Notes under the pieces: model-generated
What the model was told of the DNA's origin: nothing
Seen by the model: only the letters and a program-made list of their open reading frames with translations
The model's database searches: none
Part shown: positions 48,302-60,383 of the stretch, in pieces
Position numbering within the stretch: position 1 is the first letter of the stretch
How the letters are laid out: each line of letters opens with the position of its first letter
Program-made: the position numbers and the translations under genes
Assembly: GCA_010645155.1 (NCBI GenBank)
Contig: CM021322.1
Location: forward strand, 5,933,542 to 5,997,541
Reading direction: 5' to 3'
Source of the DNA: Tigriopus japonicus
Taxonomy: Eukaryota; Arthropoda; Copepoda; Harpacticoida; Harpacticidae
DNA: 64,000 bases

Positions 48302-48457
48302 TGATGAGATATCAAGAGTACGTTTATTTCAATATGGAGTCGGAGAAGAAGTGGTTGGACAAAGAGGTAGAACGAGAATAACCGGTATTGGAAGAGGTAG
48401 GGAAAAAGTACGTTTAGGAAGGAGAAAGGTAGAGGGCGTTGAAGGGAATACTTATCA
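48302..48457 (-). repeat. 5' LTR of the 43-kb gypsy element (156 bp)
   Basis: Short LTR with TG...CA ends. It lacks the internal ~340 bp of the other LTR, so either this copy lost it or the left copy gained it. Confidence 0.85.
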
Positions 48458-48462
48458 CCACC

Positions 48463-49375
48463 AAACAAACGAGTGAATTTCAAAATTAGACGAACCTTTG
48501 AATTTGTGTTAGTGATATGATGAGCCATTTTCACCCCTTTGGCCATTCTGGGAGGGCTCACAATCCTCAAGACTTGAGACAGTCTCACAATTGCCTTGAT
48601 CTCAATATGTACGTACGTGACTCGTCTTTGCTTTGCCAGTAGTGATCAAGGATCAAAGAAAGAATTCATTGCAATGTTGCCAGTTCTCAGTCTTCAGTGC
48701 CAATTTTTTCCGTTTGAGCCAGTGATGGCATGCAGTGGAAATGCATATTGACATGCCTCTACAAAGGAAATATACCGGAAAATCTCAAAGCATTGAAGGA
48801 CCAACAATTACAGACAAACATTATTTGGGTTTCAAATTTCTGACAAATTCGTAGGATCTCAAAGCCACGCAAAGTTTTAATTGACCTTGAACAGATGACA
48901 AGTTGAGAGACAAAAATGACATAAAAAGAACCTTGAAAGTAAATTGAATTGGCAAAAAAGCCGAGAAAATAACAATTTAAGTAACAGCAATGGACATCAA
49001 AAAAAGTGAATATAGCAAGTTTTTGAAAACGTCATAAAATGATTAAAATTGTTTTGCCGGTCTCTGTGGATATCTTTGTTTCATAATTCTGATCAATTTG
49101 GATGCCTCATATTTAAAATTAGTAAATTGGCATCAACATTTTGAATTGTGAATTGATTATAAAAATGAGAAATATTGAACAAAACACTTTTACCTAGCAA
49201 TGTTTTGCTGGAAATTTTGAAACCCTAATCATCATACCCATGTGTTGTTATGAATGTAACATATTCAGCCATATGCTACGTTACTTCCAGTGATTTACAA
49301 TCTCAACACATCTCGGTCAAAAATATTTCGAGCACTAGGAAGATTCAATACTTTTCCCCAACTTAAATTGCCGTG
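48463..49375. other. Spacer between the two gypsy elements
   Basis: AT-rich, no supported feature. The bases next to the two elements show no shared repeat. Confidence 0.5.
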
Positions 49376-49476
49376 TATAGCGAGTTACGAGATATCTATT
49401 GTCCACACGATCAAAATGGCGTCCAATACAACAAAACTAGTCTACTCACGAAGAGCCATCAGTGAACCCCGCTACA
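49376..49476 (-). repeat. 3' LTR of the 49-kb gypsy element
   Basis: 101 bp, identical to 53520-53620. On the minus strand it starts TGTAGCGGGG. Confidence 0.85.
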
Positions 49477-49485
49477 CCCCCACCC
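49477..49485 (-). promoter_or_regulatory. Polypurine tract of the 49-kb gypsy element
   Basis: Minus strand GGGTGGGGG abuts the 3' LTR. Confidence 0.75.
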
Positions 49486-49555
49486 GTAAACGAAGGCTGT
49501 ACTTTACAATACAATCGACAACTGAAAACATGAAATATAATTGATTATAAAGAGA

Positions 49556-52504
49556 TCATTGCTTCTTGGGGCGACCGCGACCTCGGAGTTCGCCTAATTC
49601 CGTCGATGAATCCACTGAAGCTTCCTTGAGTAAGTTGACATGAATGAGTTTCTCTTTTTGGTGTCTTCCTTCAATCAAAACATTAACCGGACCGACCAAA
49701 CGAGTAATCTTGAATGGCCCTATCCATTGAGAAGCCAATTTTGGAGCTATACCACGTCCATAATTCTGACGACGCATGTACACATAGTCACCAACTTGAA
49801 ATTTGTGGTCTTGAACTTTCTCTCTTTCATCGTACGACTTCTTTCTCCTTTCGGCTGCTTTCTTGAGGTTTGTTCGAACATCAGAATGATTTCGAAACAA
49901 CCGAGTATGAAAGGAGTTGAAATCCATCGAATCATACATCCTCGTGGGCAATTTCATGTCAATGGGAAGTCTGGCAGACAAACCCATCAACGCCTCAAAG
50001 GGAGACATCCCTATTGCTTCATGCAAAGTTGTCCTGTAAACAAATATCGCCGTAGGTAGCTTCGTAGACCATTCCAACTGATCATCTGTAATCATTGCAC
50101 GGAGCATATTTAAGAGAGTTCGGTTGAATCTCTCAATGGGGTTAGATTGATGATGGTATGGAGAATTGAACACTGGTTCCACCCCAAGGCCTATCAATGA
50201 GTCGACAAAAACTTTGCTCTCGCAATCCGATCCTCGGTCCATCACAATCTGCCTGGGTACCCCCATCCGAGGAATTATATCCTCGCACATCCACTGTTTG
50301 AGAATAGCACCTCCCAAAACTGGAACAGCTTTTACCTCTGCCCACTTTGTAAACGTGTCCATCAGTACCAGAATATACTTGTTTCCGCTTGAAACAGGGA
50401 ACGGTCCCATGGCATCCAGCGCAAGTTTTTCGAACGGCGCGCCCAAACTATCATCAACGGCGATCATGGGAGCTGGTGCGGGTACTGGTAGAAAATCTTT
50501 AGAGAGTGCACACTTCTGGCATCTATTGGCCATATACTTGAAATAGCCGATCATCTTTGGCCAAAAAAATCTCGGCCGTGCTGCAGCTATGATTTTCTTA
50601 ACTCCCACATGGCCCATCTTGTCATGGAGTTCTTCCCAGACTAAACTTCTCATCGACTTCGGAATGTACAGACAGCTCCGCTCCTCTTCTTGAAAGTACC
50701 AAAGGCCTTCCTTCTTGAAAAATTTCTTCGGATGTCCGTCCATAAAATCCCGAAGTTCCGCATCTTTGTCTTGTTCAGCTCTGATCGTGCTCTCCCTAAT
50801 ATCGACGGCCTCGATCCTTTCGATTGCAGCTCGAGAAAGGCAATCTGCGTCGATATTTTTGGAGCCGGGTATGTGTTCAACATCGAAACTGAACTCAGAG
50901 AGTCGCAATGACCATCTTCCTAGTTTTCCTGAACAATCCTTTTTTGACTTCAACCAAACCAGAGGACGATGATCGGTCTGAAGTATAAATTTTCCACCCA
51001 CTAGGAAATGCCTCCACTTGTTCAACGCAAACATAATAGCCAAGGCTTCTTGTTCAATCACAGCGTATCTTTTCTCGGCGTCGGAGAATTTCTTAGATGC
51101 ACATTCAATGATGACTTCTTTTCCATCTCTTATCTGTAATAAGACGGCTCCAATGCCCAGTAAACTGGCATCCGTTCGCACTTGGAACGGTAATGATGTG
51201 TCTGGGATCACGCGGCAGATGTTTCCCGCCATGATGGATTTAATATCTTTGAATGCTTTTCGTTCCGCCTCCATCCATTGAAACTTTCGCGAAGATTTCG
51301 TTAGATTGGTGAGGGGTCCCACCTTGAGAGCGAAATCAGGTATTAAAGAACGATAATATCCACATAATCCAAGGAAACGTCTCAGGTCTTTCGCATTTCT
51401 TGGTTCCTCCATTTCCAACAAGGCTTCAACCTTGGCTCGCAGAGGGTAAACTCGATCTCCCTTAACCTTGAAACCCAGAAATTCAATTTCGGATTTGAAA
51501 AACGTGCATTTCTCCATGTTAAGAGTCAGCCCGGCCTTGGCTAACAATCTAAGACACCTTCTCAAATCATTTTCGTGCTCTTGCTCAGAAGACGAATGAA
51601 CACAAATATCGTCGAAGTAAACGGTAATATTAGGTTCATTGGCAAAAATCTGCCTCATCACACGGCAAAACGTTGCAGGTGCGGCTGCCAGCCCAAACGG
51701 CATTCTTGTGAACTCCCAAAGCTCTCCACGATACCGAAATGCCGTCTTGGGTATATCCTTTTCTGCCATTTGTATTTGATAATAGCCTTGGTTACAGTCC
51801 AAAGTTGAATAAACAGAAGATTCCCTTAACTCGTCGATCGATTCATCCACCCGTGGCATCGGGAATGCATCTTTCCGGGAGATTGCATTGAGTTTTCGAT
51901 AGTCGATTACCACTCGAACATCTCCGTTCTTCTTCCTTACTAGAACTACAGGGGAACACCATGGACTGGAACTTTTTCGAATAACACCCATCCCCGACAT
52001 TTTGGTGATATTTCCATCAGCTTTTTCCATCAAATTGATCGGCAACCGGTGTGACTGGAGTGCAATAGGTTGAGCCATTCCTGTGTCGATTTCGTGTTTG
52101 GCTAAGCAACAATTACCTAATCCTGAGACCACAGACGGGATTTCTTCGATTAGTTTCTTCACCACCATTGGCAATTCTCTCGGCTCTTCAGACTTATGTT
52201 CTTCTGGAATGTCCTCCATTAGCTCCCTTGCCGATATCATTCCAATCTCTGGGCCGATGTTACGTATGTCTTCTTCTTTCATTTGCTCAATACCAGCAAG
52301 TTGAATACTGTTGCCATCCCTTCCCACGTTTAAGTCGTATCCGGCCACAGTGACGCGACCCGATCTGGTCTCCACAGTTAGCCCATGAGTCGACATGAAA
52401 TCCATCCCCAACACAGGGCTCGATACTTGGCCCACATAAAACGTATGCTCCACTTCCCAATCATCGAGGCAAACAATGCAACTCAAGGTCCCCGAAACAT
52501 CCAA
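49556..52504 (-). CDS. Gypsy pol (C-terminal protease, RT, RNase H, integrase)
   Basis: Open for 982 codons, though its first codon is not ATG, so it must be reached by -1 frameshifting or the gene has suffered a one-base deletion. Order: protease end (VLGMDFM, ~32-38), RT with VVIDYRKLN, LDCNQGYYQ and the YFDD box, RNase H (TDASLLGIGAVLLQ), integrase finger (HDKMGHVG...CQKC) and D,D,E core (MDRGSDCE; SNPIERFNR). The tail WIGPFKITR is the usual gypsy integrase end. All core motifs are intact. Confidence 0.93.
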   Translation of the reverse strand: MDVSGTLSCIVCLDDWEVEHTFYVGQVSSPVLGMDFMSTHGLTVETRSGRVTVAGYDLNVGRDGNSIQLAGIEQMKEEDIRNIGPEIGMISARELMEDIPEEHKSEEPRELPMVVKKLIEEIPSVVSGLGNCCLAKHEIDTGMAQPIALQSHRLPINLMEKADGNITKMSGMGVIRKSSSPWCSPVVLVRKKNGDVRVVIDYRKLNAISRKDAFPMPRVDESIDELRESSVYSTLDCNQGYYQIQMAEKDIPKTAFRYRGELWEFTRMPFGLAAAPATFCRVMRQIFANEPNITVYFDDICVHSSSEQEHENDLRRCLRLLAKAGLTLNMEKCTFFKSEIEFLGFKVKGDRVYPLRAKVEALLEMEEPRNAKDLRRFLGLCGYYRSLIPDFALKVGPLTNLTKSSRKFQWMEAERKAFKDIKSIMAGNICRVIPDTSLPFQVRTDASLLGIGAVLLQIRDGKEVIIECASKKFSDAEKRYAVIEQEALAIMFALNKWRHFLVGGKFILQTDHRPLVWLKSKKDCSGKLGRWSLRLSEFSFDVEHIPGSKNIDADCLSRAAIERIEAVDIRESTIRAEQDKDAELRDFMDGHPKKFFKKEGLWYFQEEERSCLYIPKSMRSLVWEELHDKMGHVGVKKIIAAARPRFFWPKMIGYFKYMANRCQKCALSKDFLPVPAPAPMIAVDDSLGAPFEKLALDAMGPFPVSSGNKYILVLMDTFTKWAEVKAVPVLGGAILKQWMCEDIIPRMGVPRQIVMDRGSDCESKVFVDSLIGLGVEPVFNSPYHHQSNPIERFNRTLLNMLRAMITDDQLEWSTKLPTAIFVYRTTLHEAIGMSPFEALMGLSARLPIDMKLPTRMYDSMDFNSFHTRLFRNHSDVRTNLKKAAERRKKSYDEREKVQDHKFQVGDYVYMRRQNYGRGIAPKLASQWIGPFKITRLVGPVNVLIEGRHQKEKLIHVNLLKEASVDSSTELGELRGRGRPKKQ

Positions 52505-53325
52505 GGGCCATCTGTGGCTGTCCGAAACTGGACATGGTCAGGGTGTTCGGGCACAAACAATGAATCAGGCAACATGCTCACAGATGCTCCGGTATCCAAA
52601 AGTGCCTTTACCTTCACTCCATTGACTGTAATTGATGCCATCGGTCTCATCCCAATGGCTTGGATTGCAAGTTCTCTTCCTCCTTCGCGCACCCGTGAAC
52701 AGTCTCTGGCCATGTGTCCTTCTGATTTGCATCGATAGCAAACAAGTTGCTCCCATCCTTCTCTACTTCTGCCCCAGTTGTCAGTCGGATTCTGCTTCTT
52801 TTCTTTGCCAAAAGGCCTATTTGATCTTAAGGTTTGAGCAACGCCTTCAGCCATCAAAGCAGACTGAACGGCTCCATCCCACTTTTCACTTGAACCATTC
52901 AAAACGGCCGGCTTCAAATGGTTTGAAAGGCCGTGAACAAACCGATCTCGCGCAAGTTGATCTCGATTGGCTCGGGCAAAACGAGGATAGCATTCCTGAA
53001 CAATAGCGCGACACCTGCGGGCAAACTCCTCCACTTTCTCGTTCTGATACATTGCTGTGGCCCAAAAGAATTTTTGAACAGCCGCCTCACGATACTTTTC
53101 TTCAGAAGGTGTCAACACCGCCTTAATTCGGTCAAAACTCGCCAAAGTGGTCGCTTCCAAATCATCAAGGGCTGTAGACGAAATTTCCAACAACCCGGGG
53201 AAGATTTTCGCGGCCTCTTGGTCCGACCACCCGTTTGATGTCGCCACTCTCCCAAAATACTTCAAGTAATCACTCATGCTGTCTTCGGCCCTCTTCGGCA
53301 CTGGTCTGACAGTCATATTCTCCAT
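52483..53325 (-). CDS. Gypsy gag + N-terminal protease, 280 aa
   Basis: Helical gag-like region, then a CCHC knuckle (CYRCKSEGHMARDC, ~200) and the protease active site LLDTGAS (~245). The frame ends in the middle of the protease fold. The remaining half, including the LGMD motif, is in the overlapping pol frame, one base back. Confidence 0.9.
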   Translation of the reverse strand: MENMTVRPVPKRAEDSMSDYLKYFGRVATSNGWSDQEAAKIFPGLLEISSTALDDLEATTLASFDRIKAVLTPSEEKYREAAVQKFFWATAMYQNEKVEEFARRCRAIVQECYPRFARANRDQLARDRFVHGLSNHLKPAVLNGSSEKWDGAVQSALMAEGVAQTLRSNRPFGKEKKQNPTDNWGRSREGWEQLVCYRCKSEGHMARDCSRVREGGRELAIQAIGMRPMASITVNGVKVKALLDTGASVSMLPDSLFVPEHPDHVQFRTATDGPWMFRGP

Positions 53326-53501
53326 GACTTTGTCCTTTACTAGGATCCACTTGACAATTCCAACTCCTCTCGTAGCCGCTCGTTGACCTGCACTTCAAAA
53401 ATCGGCTTTCCTTGCAGAAATCCACCCACACACGCCTGAAGCTATTCGCTGGGTCAACCACAATCCTGTTTCTTGGATCAATCGAAAAAAAAGTCAAATG
53501 G

Positions 53502-53519
53502 ATCCCACCGCTGCCACCA
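53502..53519 (-). promoter_or_regulatory. Primer-binding site of the 49-kb gypsy element
   Basis: Minus strand TGGTGGCAGCGGTGGGAT, adjacent to the 5' LTR. The tRNA is not identified. Confidence 0.7.
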
Positions 53520-53620
53520 TATAGCGAGTTACGAGATATCTATTGTCCACACGATCAAAATGGCGTCCAATACAACAAAACTAGTCTACTCACGAAGAGC
53601 CATCAGTGAACCCCGCTACA
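53520..53620 (-). repeat. 5' LTR of the 49-kb gypsy element
   Basis: 101 bp, identical to 49376-49476. Very short for a gypsy LTR. Confidence 0.85.
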
Positions 53621-54096
53621 AAACACAATATTTTAATTTTTGAAATTTTTTACATTCATTAAACATTTTTTTCATGTTTTGCCCAAAAGTGTTCTCCCAC
53701 AGACAGTTCCAGAAGGCTCATTCATTACATGGAAATAGCTGGGAATTCAATTTGCATGCATCAATTTGGACATTTATATATTTTGGCAATAAAATATGTC
53801 TTGTGCACCTACATTTTTACCATTGCCCTTGCTTCCCCTTCTTCTTCCCGTTGCATGAGCAAGTTCTTTTGAATTTTTGTCGGAAATACTTGCTTTTTCA
53901 CGCAACTTTTGGCTAGTTTTAATGAAATTTTGAACTTGAACTTTTTTTCACTCGAGCATTTTTTCCATTCTGTAACAAAATGTTAATTTCTTGTCTATAT
54001 ACATTCAATAACAAGAGCAACAACAACAACAACATCAGCAACAACATTAGAGGGAACGACAACAATAGCAACTAGAACTTCAAAAGGGACACGTGA
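53621..54096. other. Intergenic, CAA microsatellite
   Basis: AT-rich. A CAA-rich run lies at about 54015-54050. No gene seen. Confidence 0.6.
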
Positions 54097-55638
54097 TTAA
54101 GAGAGTGTCGTTTTTATTCTGGAAGAAAGTCCTGTGATGGAAATCAGTGAGTCGTCCGGATCATTTGATTCTCGATCGCCATCAATTTGTTCTGATTTCA
54201 GTGACAGTTTGTCCTCCTCAGAGAGCCCCGGATGCCAAAAGTCGATCAAGAGAATCAAACGCGCTTCCGAGCTGTTGTTCCACACTTCGTGCTCAAAACT
54301 GTCGTCAATTATGAGAAATTCGCCTTCCTCCCAATTTGCACGGTTCTCGCCAATTCTCAGAACTGTTTCTCCATTGGTTGTAGAGGGTACAATGAGTCCA
54401 AGATGAGCACGAAGTCTGCAATTTGTTGGTCCTGTATGGGGATGAATCCAAGTTCCAGGTTGCAAAAGGCTGAATTTGACTTGACCTCGTTGAATCGACA
54501 AAGCTTCCGGGAACGACTCCACAATCTGGCATGTTCTCGGAGCTTTTAAACAACCTCCTTTCACTTTTTGCCCATTCTCAAATAAAACTAATTGCTGCCA
54601 TAAACCTTCTTGCACCAAATTTTCTTTCTCATCGTCAAACACTCCCAGGCTAAAGGCAAGCTCGGCCTCAGAACGAATGATTTTCCAATGGTTTCGAATC
54701 TCTTTCAAACCAATCGAAGCACTCACTTCCTCCACTTTCCATAAAGGTTGACTTTTCAAGTTCAAGCATTGTTGTCCGAGCACTGATGATCTTTGCCATT
54801 TTGTTGGGTAGAATCCCAATCGGTAACCTTGGTCGTACACGACTTCGGCAAAGGCCAAACTTCCATTTCTTTTAAAAGAGTTTGCCATAAACCCAAAAAT
54901 TCCCAAAGCTCCATCCTTGCACGCGTCAGATTGTTTTGGAAGATCTTTCAGTATCAAGTTTTTGAAAAACGCGACCGACTTAAAGCTTGAATAGACTTGC
55001 AAACGAGAGCCAAGTGTTTGCAAACAGTCTCCTCGACGATCTTTGGGCCACTTGAGCTTGAATTCTATGAGGGAATCCATGGCATCATCAAATTGTTCTG
55101 AGATGAACAAAAGTGTGGTATGATGGAGCCAAATATTAGGATGGTCTGGTAATTCGTATCTCAATAAGCCCAAGGCCTCGATAAGGCTGTCTTTTTGTTG
55201 GTAGTTTTTGCTCAATTTCACACATTCACGTCCAGCCACGATCTTCAGAAGTGGGTTGGATTGGGGATCTTTGAGTAAGCTGCAGAAGATATTCATTGCA
55301 TCTTGTTCTAGTGTAATGGCGTTGGTTAGGTTAAGTCTAGCTTCTTGCTGGGAAAGTTTCACCTTTTGCACGGCCTTGTTATAAATTTGTAATGGGTTGG
55401 TTGGTTTGACAATAGATGGAGCCGGCACTTGTTGATGGTGGGGGTTGTTCTTGTTCCAGTGTTCAGATTCAATCGAATGCACATTTAATGTTAATATTTG
55501 ACTGAGTTTTATGGATATTGAGTGAACTGTCTCAAAATGCTCAAAGGAATAAAGCTTGCCCAATAAAAGAGGCACTAAGCAAGCCAAGATTGCCTTTAAA
55601 GGGACTGAACAAAAATTCAACGGTGTTATCGAATGCAT
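54097..55638 (-). CDS. Aspartyl/asparaginyl beta-hydroxylase-like protein, 513 aa, intronless
   Basis: 2-oxoglutarate/Fe(II) oxygenase of the AspH family, which hydroxylates Asp/Asn in EGF-like domains in the ER lumen. A hydrophobic segment (~10-28) fits a type II membrane anchor. The middle (~90-290) is helical and TPR-like. The catalytic domain follows (~310-490), with IHPHTGPTNCRLRAHLGL and, later, DDSFEHEVW and RLILLIDFWHP. These correspond to the family's two iron histidines (here near 412 and 450), the Gly replacing the usual acidic ligand, and the 2OG-binding Arg. It is shorter than human AspH (758 aa), having little of the charged N-terminal region. Starts at the ATG at 55638. It has no introns although its neighbours do, so a retrogene origin is possible, but the frame is intact. 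Confidence 0.88.
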   Translation of the reverse strand: MHSITPLNFCSVPLKAILACLVPLLLGKLYSFEHFETVHSISIKLSQILTLNVHSIESEHWNKNNPHHQQVPAPSIVKPTNPLQIYNKAVQKVKLSQQEARLNLTNAITLEQDAMNIFCSLLKDPQSNPLLKIVAGRECVKLSKNYQQKDSLIEALGLLRYELPDHPNIWLHHTTLLFISEQFDDAMDSLIEFKLKWPKDRRGDCLQTLGSRLQVYSSFKSVAFFKNLILKDLPKQSDACKDGALGIFGFMANSFKRNGSLAFAEVVYDQGYRLGFYPTKWQRSSVLGQQCLNLKSQPLWKVEEVSASIGLKEIRNHWKIIRSEAELAFSLGVFDDEKENLVQEGLWQQLVLFENGQKVKGGCLKAPRTCQIVESFPEALSIQRGQVKFSLLQPGTWIHPHTGPTNCRLRAHLGLIVPSTTNGETVLRIGENRANWEEGEFLIIDDSFEHEVWNNSSEARLILLIDFWHPGLSEEDKLSLKSEQIDGDRESNDPDDSLISITGLSSRIKTTLS

Positions 55639-57532
55639 TGTCGAAAACTGGCAAAATCAACCGAAACGATCGATTAGAATAATGAACTCGCTTAACTGAA
55701 TTCATGAACCTCAATTCGTAATCAATCAATGATTGGAAAGGTTGGCGACTTCAAAAGTAATCGACTAGAACCAAGTAAAAACGAAATGTGGATCAAACAG
55801 AACAGATACTTTCTTATTAGCCATAGAAAAACAACCGAAGAATTGAGAAATACTGTAACATCTATTTGGGGAAAGATTGTTGGATGGTTGATACTAAATC
55901 TATTCTCAGTTCTTGGACTGCCGACCAGGCCTAAACATGAAACACTGGACTTGGGAACGAATGAAAAAAATGCACTCTATGGGACTAATTTTTGTTCCAA
56001 AGTAGCATCCTTTTACAACAGAGTTGATTTCCTGGCGAATTTCTATTTTGCTAGTAGGAAATTTGCACATAATTTTTGAAGCGATCTTGGATTAAGGGAT
56101 CTTTATGCTATTCAATCTGCAATAGAGATAAAACTAATGGATTAAAATTTGTCATGGCCAAAAATGATGATGGCATTTGTAAGAACTGATTTTAAAGATT
56201 ACATGTCTTTCTTTTTGGGGTAGATTTGTCCTTGGCCTTGAAAAGTCCTAATAAATACAGAACACTTACAATTGGGTTGGTTGCAAAAAGATCGAACCTT
56301 TTTATCATGAGGGGGCTGCACATTTCTTGAAAATTCATTTTATCTTACTTTTTCCGATTTCTTTGCATCTTTTCTTCATTTTGGTTGATATGCATTTTTT
56401 GGCATTTTTGTAGTAATTTGGATCATTTTCTCTCATTAACTTGCATTTTTAGCCTTGTTGTCGAAATCTGGTGTTTTTTTTACCCAAATTCTTAAACAAC
56501 ATTAATATTTTTTTGACTTTTGACATTTTTCACCAAATTGAACAACTTTCCTTTGTTTTTCCCTTTGGAAGGCTTGGCTGACATTGTTTTTCAGTTGAAG
56601 TTTTCATGATCAATCACATTTATTCACTCCTCAAGCGCAATTCCTTAATTGGATGAAAGATATATTGCCAGTATAGAAGAGAATAATTCTGAGCACCATG
56701 TTGGCAAACTGCTTGATGCTTTAAAATTTAAAAAAATGGTTTAAAATTACTCTTTGACATTTTTTCAAGTATTGTCAATTGTTTTTCAGATAAAGAATAT
56801 AAGTGTGAAAACAAATCTGTTCCAAGTGTAGATCTTTCGGACCCAAAACGCAAAGTTATACCACACTAAAAACAATTTAATTTACAACAATCATTTCTTA
56901 ACTTGATAAATTTTAATGAAAACCCAAGAGCCATGAATGTTTTCATTGTCTTTATGGCCCTTAATTTTGATTTATTCAACAAATGATATTTAATCAAGTC
57001 TACATGTTCATCTGATGTGCGCTCTCTTTGCATTTTTTTGCATTTTTTAGCATTTTTGTTGCATTTTTATGTGCAGTTTTTGCAGTCCTAATCTTGAGTG
57101 AAGGATCAAACCGATCAACCCCTCTATACATGACAAAGAGTCTAATTAAAAAGCTTTAAATAGAAAACCATCAAGATAGGTGACAATAGTAACTACCCTA
57201 AGCTAGCTTAACATCCGTACTAGCTGAATTCTTCCATCAAACTTTCCTTTTGGCCCTTTTTCATCGTCATTTCTGGCTTTCAATGAGGCTTTTAAAGTGG
57301 CTAAACTGTTAATAAGTTGTTGGATGGATACCTTGCGAGGGCCTGCCTCCTCCGCCTCCGCGGATTCGGTGTATTCAGTGTATTCAGTCTTCCTTTCTCT
57401 TCCTTCTTTCTTCTGTAGAGAGCGCGCGCAACGAAGGCTCAGATTTCGAGACACTCGCTGTTCATTCGAGAATCAGACCCAGTGTACACAAGAAGCACCT
57501 CGATCACTACACTCTCCCTCTCAGCGAGCAAA
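55639..57532. other. Divergent intergenic region between the AspH-like gene and GPI
   Basis: Serves as upstream sequence for both genes. AT-rich, with GCATTTTT-type simple repeats at about 57030-57075. A frame at 55729-56079 has no recognisable domain and was not called. 57380-57530 is a pyrimidine-rich, GC-richer stretch consistent with the GPI 5' UTR or core promoter. Confidence 0.5.
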
Positions 57533-59880
<2,348 letters not shown>

Positions 59881-60383
59881 ATGAATTCACCAAAGATATG
59901 CTCCCCAGGACACGATTTTTGAGGCCTTGCTTGAAAATATGTATTCGTTGTGGCGCGAGCTCAACAACTTTGTCCCCAAATCGGTTTTAATTATTTTATG
60001 AGCAGCCATTAATGGATGGCTGGAACAGATTTTTCCGTGAATTAAATTGTCATGGTTTAATAATTGACTTGCTCCAAAACAACTCAATGTGAGGTTTGGA
60101 AGTTGTGTTAAAAAAGTTCCAAGTGACTACTTTCCTCATCCACCAAAACCTGTTTGCTCTATGATGAGTTATTTTTCTTCAAGCTTCTCTTCTCAACCCA
60201 CAAAAGTGGGTTGAGAACAACTGAACCAGGAAAATTTTCATACGAACCTCCAAGAACACGTTTAAAAAGCATTTTCCTGCAATCTATTCAAAAATCCAGA
60301 CAGGATAACATAAAAATATACTTAGCTCACCAACCTATTGGCATTTGAGAAGCAAGAATGAATTTTTTGACCCTGATTTTCTT
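59881..60383. other. Region between convergent GPI and RNase H1 genes
   Basis: Presumably the 3' UTRs of both genes. I see no canonical AATAAA on the plus strand within 200 bases of the GPI stop; variants such as ATTAAA (~60042) exist. An inverted CTCAACCCAC/GTGGGTTGAG lies at 60192-60215. Confidence 0.5.

Larger units (their letters stand above)
43094..48457 (-). mobile_element. Complete Ty3/gypsy LTR retrotransposon
   Basis: LTRs at 43094-43589 and 48302-48457, both TGATGAG...CTTATCA, flanked by the 5-bp target duplication CCACC (43089-43093, 48458-48462). The primer-binding site and polypurine tract are in the expected minus-strand positions, and the gag-pol frame is uninterrupted. The domain order protease-RT-RNase H-integrase is that of Ty3/gypsy. 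There is no envelope frame. The two LTRs agree closely except that the right one lacks an internal ~340-bp stretch present in the left one. Confidence 0.95.
49376..53620 (-). mobile_element. Second Ty3/gypsy element with 101-bp identical LTRs
   Basis: 49376-49476 and 53520-53620 are identical 101-bp direct repeats. The minus strand carries a primer-binding site and a polypurine tract beside them, with gag-protease and pol between. It is a different lineage from the 43-kb element: different LTR, gag and RT box. The outer flanks (CCGTG and AAACA) do not show a target duplication. Identical LTRs suggest recent insertion, though 101 bp gives little resolution. Confidence 0.9.

Noticed and set aside
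55729..56079. 116-codon plus-strand frame beside the AspH-like gene
   Set aside because: No recognisable domain, low-complexity AT-rich context, no splice partner.
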